Assembly: GCA_963556255.1 (NCBI GenBank)
Contig: OY744604.1
Coordinates: 77,928,236-77,992,235 of the forward strand
Reading direction: 5' to 3'
Source of the DNA: Allolobophora icterica
Lineage: Eukaryota > Annelida > Clitellata > Crassiclitellata > Lumbricidae
DNA length: 64,000 bases
Below are positions 25,251 to 35,808 of this stretch, piece after piece. The position numbers and the translations under genes are program-made. How positions within the stretch are numbered: position 1 is the first letter of the stretch; every line of letters begins with the position of its first letter. The notes beneath the pieces are model-generated. The model was given only the letters and a program-made list of their open reading frames with translations. It was not told where the DNA came from and ran no database searches.

Positions 25251-25345
25251 TATATCACAATCGTAATCTCCAAACATCAAAAGCGCCACTCGAAGGCCAA
25301 GCGCAGGGCACCAGCCTATTCACGAGCGCTTCGCAAAATCAGAGG
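25250..25345 (-). mobile_element. CR1/L2-like 3' end fragment
   Basis: AATCGTAATC followed by AGCGCCACTC...CAGCCTATTCACGAGCGCTTCG, the 3' hairpin layout also seen at 11620. Confidence 0.45.
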
Positions 25346-25356
25346 GTGTTTCCAGG

Positions 25357-26618
25357 ACTGTAGGACATAATGCCCCTGGACATAATCCCCGGACATAATC
25401 CCTCAGGACATAATCTCCCGGACAGAATCCAGGGGTAGGACATTACCAGGCTCGGGGTGTACGGACATAATCCCGGACATAAACCCCGGACATAATCCCG
25501 GGCATAATCTCCCCGACAAAATCCTTCTCGATTTTCGGTAGGACATAATTCCCCGGACAAAATCCCCCTCTGTGCAATTAGCCAACTTCTACGTTTTATT
25601 GTTAATGTCGTAAAGGCATAGGCTATAGACTAATGACTTAGTTTCATACAGGTGTAAACTTAAGACTTGTTAGCCTCATTCAGTTCTGAAAAGTTAAGAC
25701 TTGTTTATGTCGCCCGTCCATTGAAGAAATGCCACACGGACTTGGACATAACATTCGCCTTTAGATTTTTTTATACCTTTGGTGACAATCTTGGGACCAC
25801 TATAGTCTAATAAACGTTTCTATTATTTGTATGTGTAATTTGTACTATTAGGCTATCTGTTAGAATTAAACAAATTGTAAATATATTCTTCTTGTTAAAC
25901 AAATTGAAAACATATTCCGGCTGAGGCTGAGGTAAGTAAGTAAGTAAGTATTTTCTTTATTGAGAAGCACTAGCAAAAACGCACAGCGCTGTACATGGAA
26001 AACATATTGCAGTCAAATTATCAAACAATATAACAATTATATAAAAAGAGATATTACTGCAAATTTAGTGATTCATAAGGAGGATAGGAGAGTAGAGGAG
26101 CAAGGTAGCCAAATCTTGGAGAGCATAGTTATTTGTATAGCATCTCTGCGAGGAAGCATTTATGAGACAAGTTGTCATTCCTCGGGAGCTCACGGTTGTG
26201 GCACCATGGTCGCATAGAGTAGCGAGTGTGCTTAATCGGCGGCAACATTGTATGTAGTACATGGCAAGGATTAAACAAAATACTGGTAAAGAGGCTAGCG
26301 TCAGCATTACTACAAGCAGTGCTCGAAATGGAAAATTTTACGAAACGGAACGCTAGTCAAAGATATGGGAGCATTCACGTTAATTTCATAGTATTTTCCA
26401 CAATAATTCATTTGACGAACCGGAACGGAAACGCTAATTCATTTGACGAACCGGAACGCCGTTCCGGTGCGTTCCGGTCCATTTCGAGCACTGACTACAA
26501 GGCTTGTTAAAGGTGATTTTAATATCGTAGCCTGGGGATTATGTCCTACCCCGGGTGTTCTGTCCGGGGGATTATGTTCCGGGGATTTTACTCGGGGATT
26601 TTGACGGGGGCTATGTCC
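25357..26618. mobile_element. MULE-like element, GGACATAATCC family, with nested insertions
   Basis: The left array at 25363-25570 has about 12 GGACATAATCCCC-type units and ends CCCCCTCTGTGCAATTA. The right array at 26535-26615 is inverse. Subterminal blocks match those of the copies at 362 and 5636. Nested inside are a minus-strand retroelement tail with (GTAA)n at 25930-26010 and a hAT MITE at 26317-26493. The flanks share only TCCAGG, so the target duplication is doubtful and more than one element may be merged. Confidence 0.55.
26317..26493. mobile_element. hAT MITE
   Basis: Perfect 15-bp inverted ends, CAGTGCTCGAAATGG and CCATTTCGAGCACTG. An exact 8-bp target duplication, ACTACAAG, lies at 26309-26316 and 26494-26501. 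The interior repeats CCGGAACG. A relative with CCGGAAC repeats is at 59790-60051. Confidence 0.9.
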
Positions 26619-27215
26619 TACAATCCAGGCTCGGGTATAATCACCTCTATGTCAACTGGAATATATTTACAAGTTGTTTAATACGAAGAACATATTTACA
26701 ATTGGTTTAATTCTAACAAATAGTCTAATAGTACAAATTTTATAGAAGAGTTTATTAGACTAAAGGGGTCCCAAGTTTGTCTCTAAAGCTGTAAAAATCT
26801 AAAGGCGAATGTTATGTCCAAGTCCGTGTAGCTTTTCTTCGATGGATTTCCTTCCATCTCGCCGATCTTGGCACAGCTGCCCAATGAGCGGGTAAGTCGC
26901 AACGCCAAGTAGCTAAAAACCCGTCTGCTGCATCAAGATCGGCGCGATGGAAGGAAATCCATCGAAGAAACCCTCAATGGACTAGGACATAACATTCGCC
27001 TTAAGGATTTTTATTTTTTTTTAAACAGCTATAAAGAAACTTGGGGCCACTATATACTAATAAACTTTTCCATTAAACAAATTGTAAATATATTCTTCTT
27101 ATTAAACAAATTGAGATATATTCCGGCTGAGATTGAGGTGATTAGCAATGGCTTAGTCCTTTTCGCTGTCATCACGCGTCTTGATATTATATGTGGAAAT
27201 ATAGGTGATTATATC
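26619..27215. repeat. Second GGACATAATCC-family element, interior and hairpin
   Basis: 26650-26850 is an inverse copy of the block at 25730-25930, and 26990-27140 is a direct copy of it. Between them, 26835-26870 and 26934-26969 form 36-bp arms with one mismatch. Right-end repeats resume at 27742-27832 beyond the element inserted at 27225. Confidence 0.5.
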
Positions 27216-27224
27216 CTAGCCTGG

Positions 27225-27732
27225 GGAATGCCGGACAGTTACCCTCCACCCGGCCAAATTCCCCCTTTGTGGAATTATGTATGTATGTATGTATGTATGT
27301 ATGTATGTATGTATGTATGTATGTATGTATGTATGTATGTATGTATGTATGTATGTATGTATGTATGTATGTATGTATGTATGTATGTATGCATGCATGC
27401 ATGTGTGCATGCATGTATGCATGTGTGCATGCATGTATGTATGTATGTATGTATGTATGTATGTATGTATGTATGTATGTATGTATGTATGTATGCATAT
27501 ATGAAGTATGTGTGTATATATGTATCTATGTATGCATGTGTGTTGGTATGTATGTATATATGTATGTATGCATGTATGTACGTACGTATGTATGTATGTA
27601 TGCATGTTTTGATCATTTAAACAGAGAGCTTTTTGTATGATGCATTGAGGGGAAATGTCCTAGTAGAGGGAGGAAAGTGTCCAGGAGGTAACTGTCCGGG
27701 ATATATGTCCAGGGGGTAAATGTCCGATTTAC
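27225..27732. mobile_element. MULE-like element with (ATGT)n interior, nested
   Basis: It starts with a short left array (GGACAGTTACC...CCCCCTTTGTGG) and ends with the inverse units GTCCAGGAGG and GTCCGATTTACC. The interior is (ATGT)n at 27279-27606 followed by the TTTTGATCATTTAAACAGAG junction. The flanks CTAGCCTGG (27216-27224) and CTAGTTTGG (27733-27741) match at 7 of 9 bases. It landed in the right array of a GGACATAATCC-family element. Confidence 0.65.
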
Positions 27733-27859
27733 CTAGTTTGGGATTATGTCCTCATGGGGGAGATTCTATCCGGAAGGGATAATGTCCGGAAGGATAATGT
27801 CCGGGCATTATGTGCAGGGAATAATGTCCTACACTGCTGTAACCCTAATCGGGAATTGG

Positions 27860-28500
27860 AGATCTTAAAATTATTTATTCAGCTTGGGAAAAATAATAGT
27901 GTCTCTGAAATCGTGACACATTCCGATGTTGCTGAAGTCCGAGTTTTACAGACAACACGGATTCCAATCACATTATGCTTACTTTAAACCACGATTAGGT
28001 CGACAGATTGTGTAACCGTAGTCGTGATTTCGTGATTTTAAAATTATTAGCTCAGCTATTGAATAATAAACGTCGTGACATCGCGATTGAGGTGACACAC
28101 TGATGTAGACTTAATCGCGATAGCCTGCCATAACTATGTTACTAGAGTCCGCGCTGGACAAACAACGAGTTTAAAATTATTTACTCAGCTTTGGAATTTA
28201 TAAGGGTCTCATATCGCTACAAATAGGCCGTATAGTTAGTATTAATCGTTATCGTTCGTTATCAATCAATCATTCTCACCATTCCAATGTTAATTAAGTC
28301 CACGCTATAGAAACAACGTGGGTTTCGCAGCATGATTATTAGTCTACATAAATTGTGTAGCCCTAATCGTGATATAGTGAGCTTAAAGTTATTAACTCAG
28401 CTATAGAATAATAAGAGTCTTCAAACCGCGACAAAGGCGACACTTCTATGAAGGCCTAGTCGTGATATCTTGCGATTCCTATGCTAATGAAGGCCGCGCC
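27860..28500. repeat. Satellite-like repeat with palindromic core, second block
   Basis: About four to five diverged units of the repeat at 24985-25250, recognised by CCACGATTAGGTCGACA, AATCGTGAT.T.GTGA and CTCAGCTAT.GAATAATAA. The two blocks flank the MULE-like cluster and may be one array split by insertion. Confidence 0.6.
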
Positions 28501-29845
28501 GAACAAACGACGTGAATTGCATTGAATTATGGCCGCGCTTAATTTCCATGTGATTTGTCGGTCTTCAGCGCCGGCTGTAGGCCTATTTAAATACTCCTGC
28601 GCAGTTTGATGAATAAGGTAAACATACTTAAGGTCCTTACTGATCTTCCAGGCAGTAGGCTATATTAAACCTTCTAGGTTCGAAATATTGGAATATTTGT
28701 ATTGCATTTAATCATAACTCAGAATCTTAAGTCTGTATCAGTTTGATGGAATATTTTGTCAGCGCTCTCTAATTTACATGTGTAGCATTCATCGTATTTT
28801 TGAAACCGTGAAAATAAAGATAAGAAGCAACAAACTTATTTTCTTTGAAAGCAATATAAGGTCGACGTGTGCTTTAATCGGTACACGGCTCATTGGAAAG
28901 TCGTCATATGGAAATCAACCATATAGGACCTATGGGTAAGAATTTTTTTTAATTCGACAGTGACAATTTATGCGCGTAATACTAGAGGTTATCTATACAC
29001 AGAAAATCGCGATTCGTTCATGTTAAAGCCACTTTAAGCAAAATCACTATTTCTCATAGTCCACATAGTTTTTCCTGTTATTAACTATTTCTCAATGGCG
29101 CACACGTAAAGTTAAACAGGCCATTCACTAGTGCTTCTTATTCAGTGTTTAATATCTTGTTTCCGCTAAATATTGCATTAGAAATCTTGAAAAAAATGAA
29201 AGCATGTAATTCTGGTATTTATACTACGCGATGATTTAATGTTTTTATCTCAATGTTCAAACCCACAGGAGACTAATTTTGTCCGTTGTATTATAATTAG
29301 GAGTATCGAGACGGTCGTTGAGACGTTCCGCAAATAAAGCGCCAAAGGAATTACGAGACCAGCCTACTTAATATTCAATAGTATAATAAGGGAAGGATTT
29401 CATGAATTGGTCGACACGGCTTAATACGCCCTCTGCATCGCGATTGGCTACTCAGCAGGATAATAGGTGTATTATAATCCCCAATAGGGCGACAGTCGTG
29501 AGGATCTAAACGTGGTGTCCGTGTAAACTGGCGGATATGTCGCCTTAATGTGGGTGAAAGTCTAGGAAGAGGAGATATTCGTTATAAAAGTAAAAGTCGT
29601 TATTAATCGCGTTACTCGTGAGGACCTTAAATTTTAAAGTGCTCACCTAAAATAGTTATATTTGCTGTTAAGTGATATTTTAAAGAGAAAATCTGGATAT
29701 TCATAGATTAGTTCAGAACAAGGAATGGAGAAAAAAATTCAAAACAATTTAATGCGTATATTTGGAAAGAATCGCGTTTTAGTAAAAAAAGTTATGAGTC
29801 GGTAATATGGATTGTAAGTCGTGGGTAGATTCGCTAAAGATAAGT
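28500..29845. other. No gene seen
   Basis: No supported coding, RNA or transposon feature in about 1.3 kb. Confidence 0.4.
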
Positions 29846-29847
29846 CT

Positions 29848-29848
29848 A

Positions 29849-29921
<73 letters not shown>
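29848..29921. repeat. (ATT)n microsatellite
   Basis: About 24 trinucleotide copies. Confidence 0.95.
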
Positions 29922-29949
29922 GATTTATGCTAAATTGCCAATGTAATAC

Positions 29950-30980
29950 ATAATGTGAGATTCATAATCCTACCGTTTCGGTCGAAGAAGAGGAGGAAAT
30001 CCTCTTTTCCTAGAGAATCTTTCCATCGTAGATCTCTCCTATGATTCTTACCACCTCCTTCTGCAGACCTCTGACCTGGAGGATGTTCTTTGTAGTGCTG
30101 TCGACTCTGAGTTCGTGACACTTGTTTCGGGTGGTTCGGCTAATGTTCTTCCGCGAGCATTCCAGGATGAGATGTTCGACGGTGTCCGGGACGTCGCATT
30201 CCTCGTTTTCGTCAGGATGAATAAAGCCACTGATTCAGCAACACTCTACCCAAGCGTAGTCTGGTTATCTGGATCTCTTGCTTCCGCGAAGAATCCGTGT
30301 ACTTTGTTCTCGTTGACACGAGCGGCTCGATCTTCTTGTAGAAGGCTCCCTTCGCGTTGGCGGTATATTTTTTCTGCCACTTTTTCACTACTTACTGTTT
30401 GATTTTACCGATCATCTCTTTTCTCTCGATGTACACGGTGGAGTTGACTGCCGGTAGGTGGAATCCTTCTTTAGCCGATGCGTCAGCTGCTTTTTCACAC
30501 GGATTCCCACGTCACTCGGGATCCACACCACCGTAACGTGGCCCGGGTCAAGTCTGTTGACGTTTTCGAGCACCTCCATCGTCAGTGATGGTCTTGAGTC
30601 AGATCGCTGACTCCGCAGCGCTGAGGGAATCGGTAAAGACGGCGAATCTGTCCCTCGTGACCGTTCGGTTCTTGCAGATCCAGTCGATAGCGTCCCGTAT
30701 TGCCGTCAATTCGGTTGCATATACACTGGACGATTTCGCCAGCCTCAGGATCTTTCTGTAGCCGATCACAGGAATCACGACATCTGCTGCGTATTTGGAC
30801 CCGTCCGTGTACATGCAGGTGTCTCCGTATCTGTCAATGAGCTGTAGAGCTGTCTTCTGGATTTCAGGCGATACGGTCTTCTTGTCGATGGACTTCGTCA
30901 GCTACAGGTCGACCTCGGTGCTTTCGTTCCTCCAAGGTGACGAATTCTGGGCCCTTGCACTCTTGATACTTGTTGTCGAA
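29950..30980 (-). mobile_element. Non-LTR retrotransposon remnant, RNase H and C-terminal zinc knuckle
   Basis: On the minus strand the RNase H domain begins near 30830 with CMYTDGSK, the first catalytic Asp motif. A VYATELTAIRDAIDW helix carries the conserved Glu, and VFTDSLSA near 30620 is the second Asp motif. After shifts, frames at 30400-30050 carry ADASAKEGFHLP, then a VEHLILECS-like C-terminal segment. This order is typical of Jockey/I-type elements. Multiple stops and frameshifts show it is dead. The upstream reverse transcriptase is not present. Confidence 0.7.
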
Positions 30981-31036
30981 GAATTCCTTGTAGCGAGGTG
31001 ATTAGGAGCTGACGGCCGAGATTTGCCGAGATTTTA

Positions 31037-31344
31037 TTGATACTAATCGACCGATATCAAGCGCGAGCTACCAATTCACCCAATTAGCTCCTTAGCCCTT
31101 TTCATGACACTCTAGTTTGTGAAAAGCTGATATTTGTCTTCCTCGTTTTATAAACGTGCATCGCAACAAGCCCTTCACACAACTAATTACGCGAACAGAC
31201 ATTGTTTAATTTGCGTGAAATTAAAACACCAAAAGAACTCAATAGCCCTTGAAATTGGTTCATAGCCTCAAATATTATGGCTTCAATGGCTTTGCTGGCC
31301 CTTGCCCTTGATATCGGTCGATTGATACGAATCGACCGATATCA
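31037..31344. repeat. Direct and inverted repeat cluster
   Basis: A 23-bp sequence at 31037-31059 recurs with one change at 31322-31344. An inverted copy (CTTGATATCGGTCGAT) at 31307-31322 abuts the second copy, forming a 14-bp-arm hairpin. It may be the scar of a small inserted element. Confidence 0.5.
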
Positions 31345-31783
31345 GTGTCACAACTTGCCTAAGAGTAAATAGAGTATTATAGCGTAGAGAGTGTAATGAG
31401 AGGATCACAGACTTGCCCATGTATGCCAAAAATAAGTATCATTAAGGTTTTGCCCATGACCGCGACTGACAGAGTTCTAAATTGAGTTAAATCGCACAAT
31501 TTGTAATTATGTTACAGGTGGATGCTTTTTTGACGGGGGATAATTTCGTACGACTAATGGGGGGGGGTACTTTTGCAAAAGGAGGTAGTCCCTCCCGTTC
31601 ACCTTCATACGGCCGGATAGTCCATTCTGCTAAGGGGATATAACTGTCTGGGGATACTCTACTTCGTGACAGGCGCTGATTCCACCATGTCTCAGACGTG
31701 CGTCTTATCTTTAACAATAAAAGAATTTGAGAAAATTTACTTTTCCGTTTGAGTTCGCTTGAAATCATTGCTGTTTGTTTCAG

Positions 31784-33051
31784 TTCAATCTCTTAAGTGC
31801 TACAAATGTAAAGCTTGTACGCCTAGAGAGGCACGTTACAGTCCTCTTTCGCCATGTGTGATGTCTAATTCAGGTTTTGAAGCTCATAGCTGCTACGAAA
31901 CGATTGTATACAAACTCACAGGTACATGCGACATTATTTAACCTTCAGACGAACTATACTGAATTCGGTTTTGTATTGGATTTGAAAACACACTATCGTC
32001 GAGGTAGATGCTTTCCAAAGCTGAGCGAAATTCGGCAGTGCGGTCTTTGCCAATTTTAAAATTCAGACCCGGGCTTTGAGCTAGGGACCTGCGATGCTTC
32101 GATATTCGACTGGAAAACGAATCGGACATTCGATTCGATTCGAAAATGAAGTCCTGATTCGAAACATCTTCGAATCGTTTTTCGGAAAAATGATAAATGT
32201 TGTACACTAGTTGTTTAAAAATTAGGGTTGCTGATTAATCGCCGTTAATTCGACGGCAGCAACCTTCTGCAAGAAAAGGGTTTATAATTAGAAATTTATG
32301 CTCCGCTTGGATGTCTGTAGAGGCGCTTTACAAATGTTTAGATACAAAACACTACAATGTACACCAATTTAAGGTGCGGTTATGCAATTGGTACAATAAA
32401 TAATATACTTACTTAACTCATGAATTTTTGCTATTTTTATTTCAATTAATTAGTTTAATGTCTGGTTTAATTGATTTTAAACTGCAGAAAAGTTTTCGAT
32501 ATAGGCCTATTGATACTGCGAAACGCCCGTGCTATCAAGCTTCATGAATATCAACTTTGTACCCGCCGATTCGATTCGAGATTCGATTCGAATCTTTACC
32601 CCCGATTCGATTCGAGATTCGATTCGACTGAAATTTTGTGATTCGCAGGTCTCTACTTTGAGCTCAGATTTTAGGACTAGTGGCGAACCGTAGCTCTCTC
32701 CACGCATTTCACGAATTTCATTAAAACCCCCGTTCAAATTCAACTTATCTACACATACTTGTTTTCCTGTTACTCCACTTGCATTACAAATCAGGCCGGC
32801 ATTCTTTGTCGTTGAGGATTTAAATTAGAGACATTTAAATTACTTTTGATGCAGACGTATAGCTTAGTGCTCTAACGGTGTTTTGTTTTGCAGCTAATCA
32901 CGTAAAGATTATAACCATAATAGGACTAGGCTGCTGTTACTTTCCAAGCATCAGTCCTCATGCCTCAAGGTGCCCTGGTACTGACGATGAACCATATTTT
33001 CATTCTACTACATACTGTGTCTCTGATGGCTGCAATAAACCATTCGAATAG
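31784..33051 (+). pseudogene. Ly6/uPAR-like gene A, exons 2-3 only
   Basis: Exon 2 (31784-31921) follows a TTTGTTTCAG acceptor and encodes the start of a Ly6/uPAR domain with CYKC and five cysteines. Exon 3 (32894-33051) follows TTTTGCAG, encodes the second half and ends CVSDGCNKPFE and TAG. Both introns would be phase 1, as in genes B-D. No signal-peptide exon is found upstream in this window. The eighth cysteine of the family is replaced by Ser, and an extra Cys follows cysteine 6. Intron 2 holds a hAT-like insertion (32082-32655). The reading frame is otherwise open across 98 codons. I judge it a truncated, probably non-functional paralogue; an undetected alternative first exon remains possible. 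Confidence 0.65.
32082..32655. mobile_element. hAT-like element in intron 2 of gene A
   Basis: Ends are TAGGGACCTGCGA and TCGCAGGTCTCTA, with ATTCGATTCGA subterminal repeats. An exact 8-bp duplication, CTTTGAGC, lies at 32074-32081 and 32656-32663. Gene B has the unoccupied site (GGGCTTTGAGCCCAG at about 40121-40135). Confidence 0.85.
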
Positions 33052-33864
33052 CCGCATACAACAATTTTTGGAATCAAGTCTCAAGTGACTATTATGGAAT
33101 TGAAGATCTGTTCAATTTTCTTCTATTTAATAATTGAACCATAAAGGCTAACTGAGTTCTCTGTTCGATCGTTTAATTCAGATTCCTCAATTCATATTTC
33201 TTTAGAAAACATGTACCCAGTAGGCCCTTTGTTAAATACACTTCGCTCTAAATTTGCATTTTGTATGCACTTGTTCTTTGTTCCCAATTCAACGGTTTCA
33301 TTAGACGTCCTTTCACTTCATGGGCGTTTATAGCGCTTGCTTTTTTTCGTGTAAGTGCAAACCAATGATGGTAGTGTGATGTTAGTGGCATTTTATGTGA
33401 ATAATAACTGAACGTGTCAAAGAAATTTCCCTAAAAGTGTCTAGAATTGAAGTTGCCAGAGATGTAAGGAGAAAAGGATGTATCAGAATAGGATTTGTGG
33501 GAAAAGGAGTGTCTTGGTTTTTGCAACACTTAAAAATTGCAAAGAACAAATTATGTAATGCAGTCTCTGTGCTGTTGTAGTTGAGCATACTAATCTTGCA
33601 AAGTCCCCAAATGTGCTCCAGATTATACGATTGTACTCTTTGTTCCTGTCTCATTCATGCCAGTTGACTCGACGTGAAGTTCGTTGTGCAACATACGCAT
33701 TACACATACATGCTTTGGGACTTGACACTGTTCACCATTTCGACACGGACCTGGAACACCGAACGGTCAATCCTAAACTGGATCAATTTAGATTCGATGT
33801 CTTTGCACAGGTTTCCTGCTATTAAAAAGCTATTTACTTCAATACACTGATTAGCAAATATTGG

Positions 33865-34694
33865 GTGCGCCGACAAAACGGCGCAGGACAAAACGGCGCA
33901 GACATAACGGCGCAGACAAAACGGCGCGGCAACAAAACGGCGCAGTACAAAACGGCGCAGACAAAACGGCGCAAAACTGAACTAAAGAACAATAGTTTAT
34001 AGTAGTTTATTATATACTAAAAATATATTCTAGAAATAACTGTGTAACTTCATCAAGTCTTTTAGTTCATAGTTCATACGTTGTCATAAAATTTGCGCGT
34101 CTACCCCTTCTTTGCCGGCCGATATAGGTATCTTCCCAATAGTCCGCTAAAGGTGCCAGAACAGGTGAAAAGCTCTCAACTAACTCGTCGAACGCAGCCG
34201 GAACATCAGCAACCGGAACGAAGGCTAAAGCTAACAGCATCTTCACGCATATACGAAGATTTTCATATTCAGGGTAGGACGCTGCAAGGTTAAGGTCGTG
34301 AACCTTGCGCCACATACTCTGGCCGAGATGGAAAAAGCATCCAACAAGTCGTGTATCCGAGAAGACAATCGCGCAGGCATTGTGACTTGCCTTCTCGACA
34401 TTATACGATTAAAATGTAAATTAAACTAGGAATTGGATGAACGATTAAAATGTAAATTAAACTAGAGCGGGATGAACGATTAAAATGTAAATTAAACTAA
34501 AAGCGGGATGAACGGCACTTTTTGATCGCTAATAAGCAAACAATCACTAGACGGGTATTATAATCTTTGTACTGCGCCGTATTGTCTGCGCCGTTTTGTC
34601 GAGGTACTTTGAATTGCGCCGTTCTGTCTGCGCCGTTTTGTCTGCGCCGTTATGTCTGCGCCGTTTTGTCCTGCGCCGTTTTGTTACGGCGCCC
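33865..34694. mobile_element. MULE-like element with GACAAAACGGCGCA terminal arrays
   Basis: The left array (33865-33975) contains seven GACAAAACGGCGCA-type units and the right array (34570-34694) contains the inverse. A 9-bp target duplication, AAATATTGG, lies at 33856-33864 and 34695-34703. Gene C's paralogous block has the empty site (GCAAATATTAGATTTG at 50760-50775). The interior has an ORF with a MULE transposase C-terminal signature and three tandem copies of an ACGATTAAAATGTAAATTAA unit at 34405-34515. Confidence 0.9.
34067..34315 (-). pseudogene. MULE transposase C-terminal fragment
   Basis: An 82-codon minus-strand frame reads LALAFVPVADVPAAFDELVE, then PLADYWEDTYIGRQRRGRR. From established knowledge this is the C-terminal segment of animal MULE transposases (LAFVP...F..L...DYFEDTYIGR). 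The DDE catalytic core is absent, so the element is non-autonomous. Its value here is to assign the array-ended elements to the MULE superfamily. Confidence 0.7.
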
Positions 34695-34849
34695 AAATAT
34701 TGGATTTGTCGCATAGTAGCAACATTTATCAAGGTCAACAATTGACGTGCCGATCAACCTTTTTTAAAAACTTAGGCTGATAACGTTATCGGAGTGTCCC
34801 TATGAGCGTGTCCCTCGGAGCACATCTCGTGATTGAAGACAAGCTGGGC

Positions 34850-35800
34850 CCTATGTCTGTGGACGGTGTCGCGTGTAGAGACTATCCGTCTGTCATTTTG
34901 GAAGATCATTATTTCCCAGAAATCTAGCATATGGATAATTACTGCTGCCGAATCTGCGAGACGGTATTAGGCCTACTTTTCGTTTTGGTTGCGCGTTTTC
35001 GTAACCTTTCCGTGACTGAAATGGTCCACTTACGGCTCTACGCGGTTTTAACAGGTCGAAAACGTTCGCGTTTAAATATAGGAGGAATCGTTTCAGCTGA
35101 CGGTCAAGCCTCTGACAAAATGACATCAAATTAACATGCTTACGCAGTTTTCATTGGGCGACTTTGACTCTTAGAAGCAAGGGCTAAGCGAGTCTGTACA
35201 GCGGCCCCAGTTGTCAATCACAGAATGCCTACACTATCAACCTTACGACGTTCAACCGATACCTGTTCTGCGTGTGGGACTACAGTACATGGTAGTGGTT
35301 CGAGTGTTTTCTGGACGCCGTGTCATCATCCATCTATAAGAGACCGTTGGACGATGAGACGACCGTGAGCCATGGGCGGCGGATCACACCGGCGATTATC
35401 GTTCCTCATTTTCTATTCTACGTGTTGAGAAACCCTGAACGTGCTTCCATTTGACAACTCTATTTGTTTGAGTCAGCGTGCGTGTGCGAACCTCACACAT
35501 CTAACGTTTCTAGTTATTTGAGATATGTTTTGCTAACCTAAAAATGATCGGCTTACTTGTAAACGCGGTTTAACAGATCGAAAACGCTCGCGTACAGTAC
35601 TCTTTTCGGATCGGAGCAAGTTACTTTACACAAACACAGTCACTCAATCAAATAGTTGTGACTGATGTATTGCGTTTTGATAGGTTCTAGAGTCGATCAA
35701 TTTTAATTAATGCATTATTATTATTTAATATGCAACAAGACATCAATCCTCAAAGACAGGGACGCAGCCTATAAAAATCAGCAGATTCGAAAATGCACGT
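34850..35800. repeat. Ly6 unit B, upstream block
   Basis: Shared with the regions upstream of gene C (43520-44260 and 45410-45810) and gene D (56590-57660). Common strings include CGTTTTCG.AACCTTTCC, GACGCCGTGTCATCA and GGAGCAAGTTACTTTACACA. No coding function is evident. It marks the 5' part of the duplicated unit. Confidence 0.6.
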
Positions 35801-35808
35801 ATCAAGTT

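Larger units (their letters stand above)
33300..34790. repeat. Ly6 unit A, 3' flanking block
   Basis: This block recurs downstream of gene C (49240-50850) and gene D (62810-63790). It contains the shared stretches TGTATCAGAATA, GACACTGTTCACCATTTCGA and AAATATT.GATTTGTCGCATAG. A MULE-like insertion at 33865-34694 interrupts it. A frame at 33613-33825 stays open in copies from all three units, but I do not call it a gene. Confidence 0.65.

Noticed and set aside
25357..27832. A single large intact MULE-like element spanning both right-hand arrays
   Set aside because: Interior blocks occur in direct and inverted copies and there are two right arrays, so at least two nested elements are needed; no target duplication spans the whole.
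34893..35129. Minus-strand frame with LLKPRRAV.GPFQSRKGYEN shared with 43571-43780
   Set aside because: The similarity follows from segmental duplication of the upstream blocks, and the frame is broken in unit D, so there is no independent support for coding.
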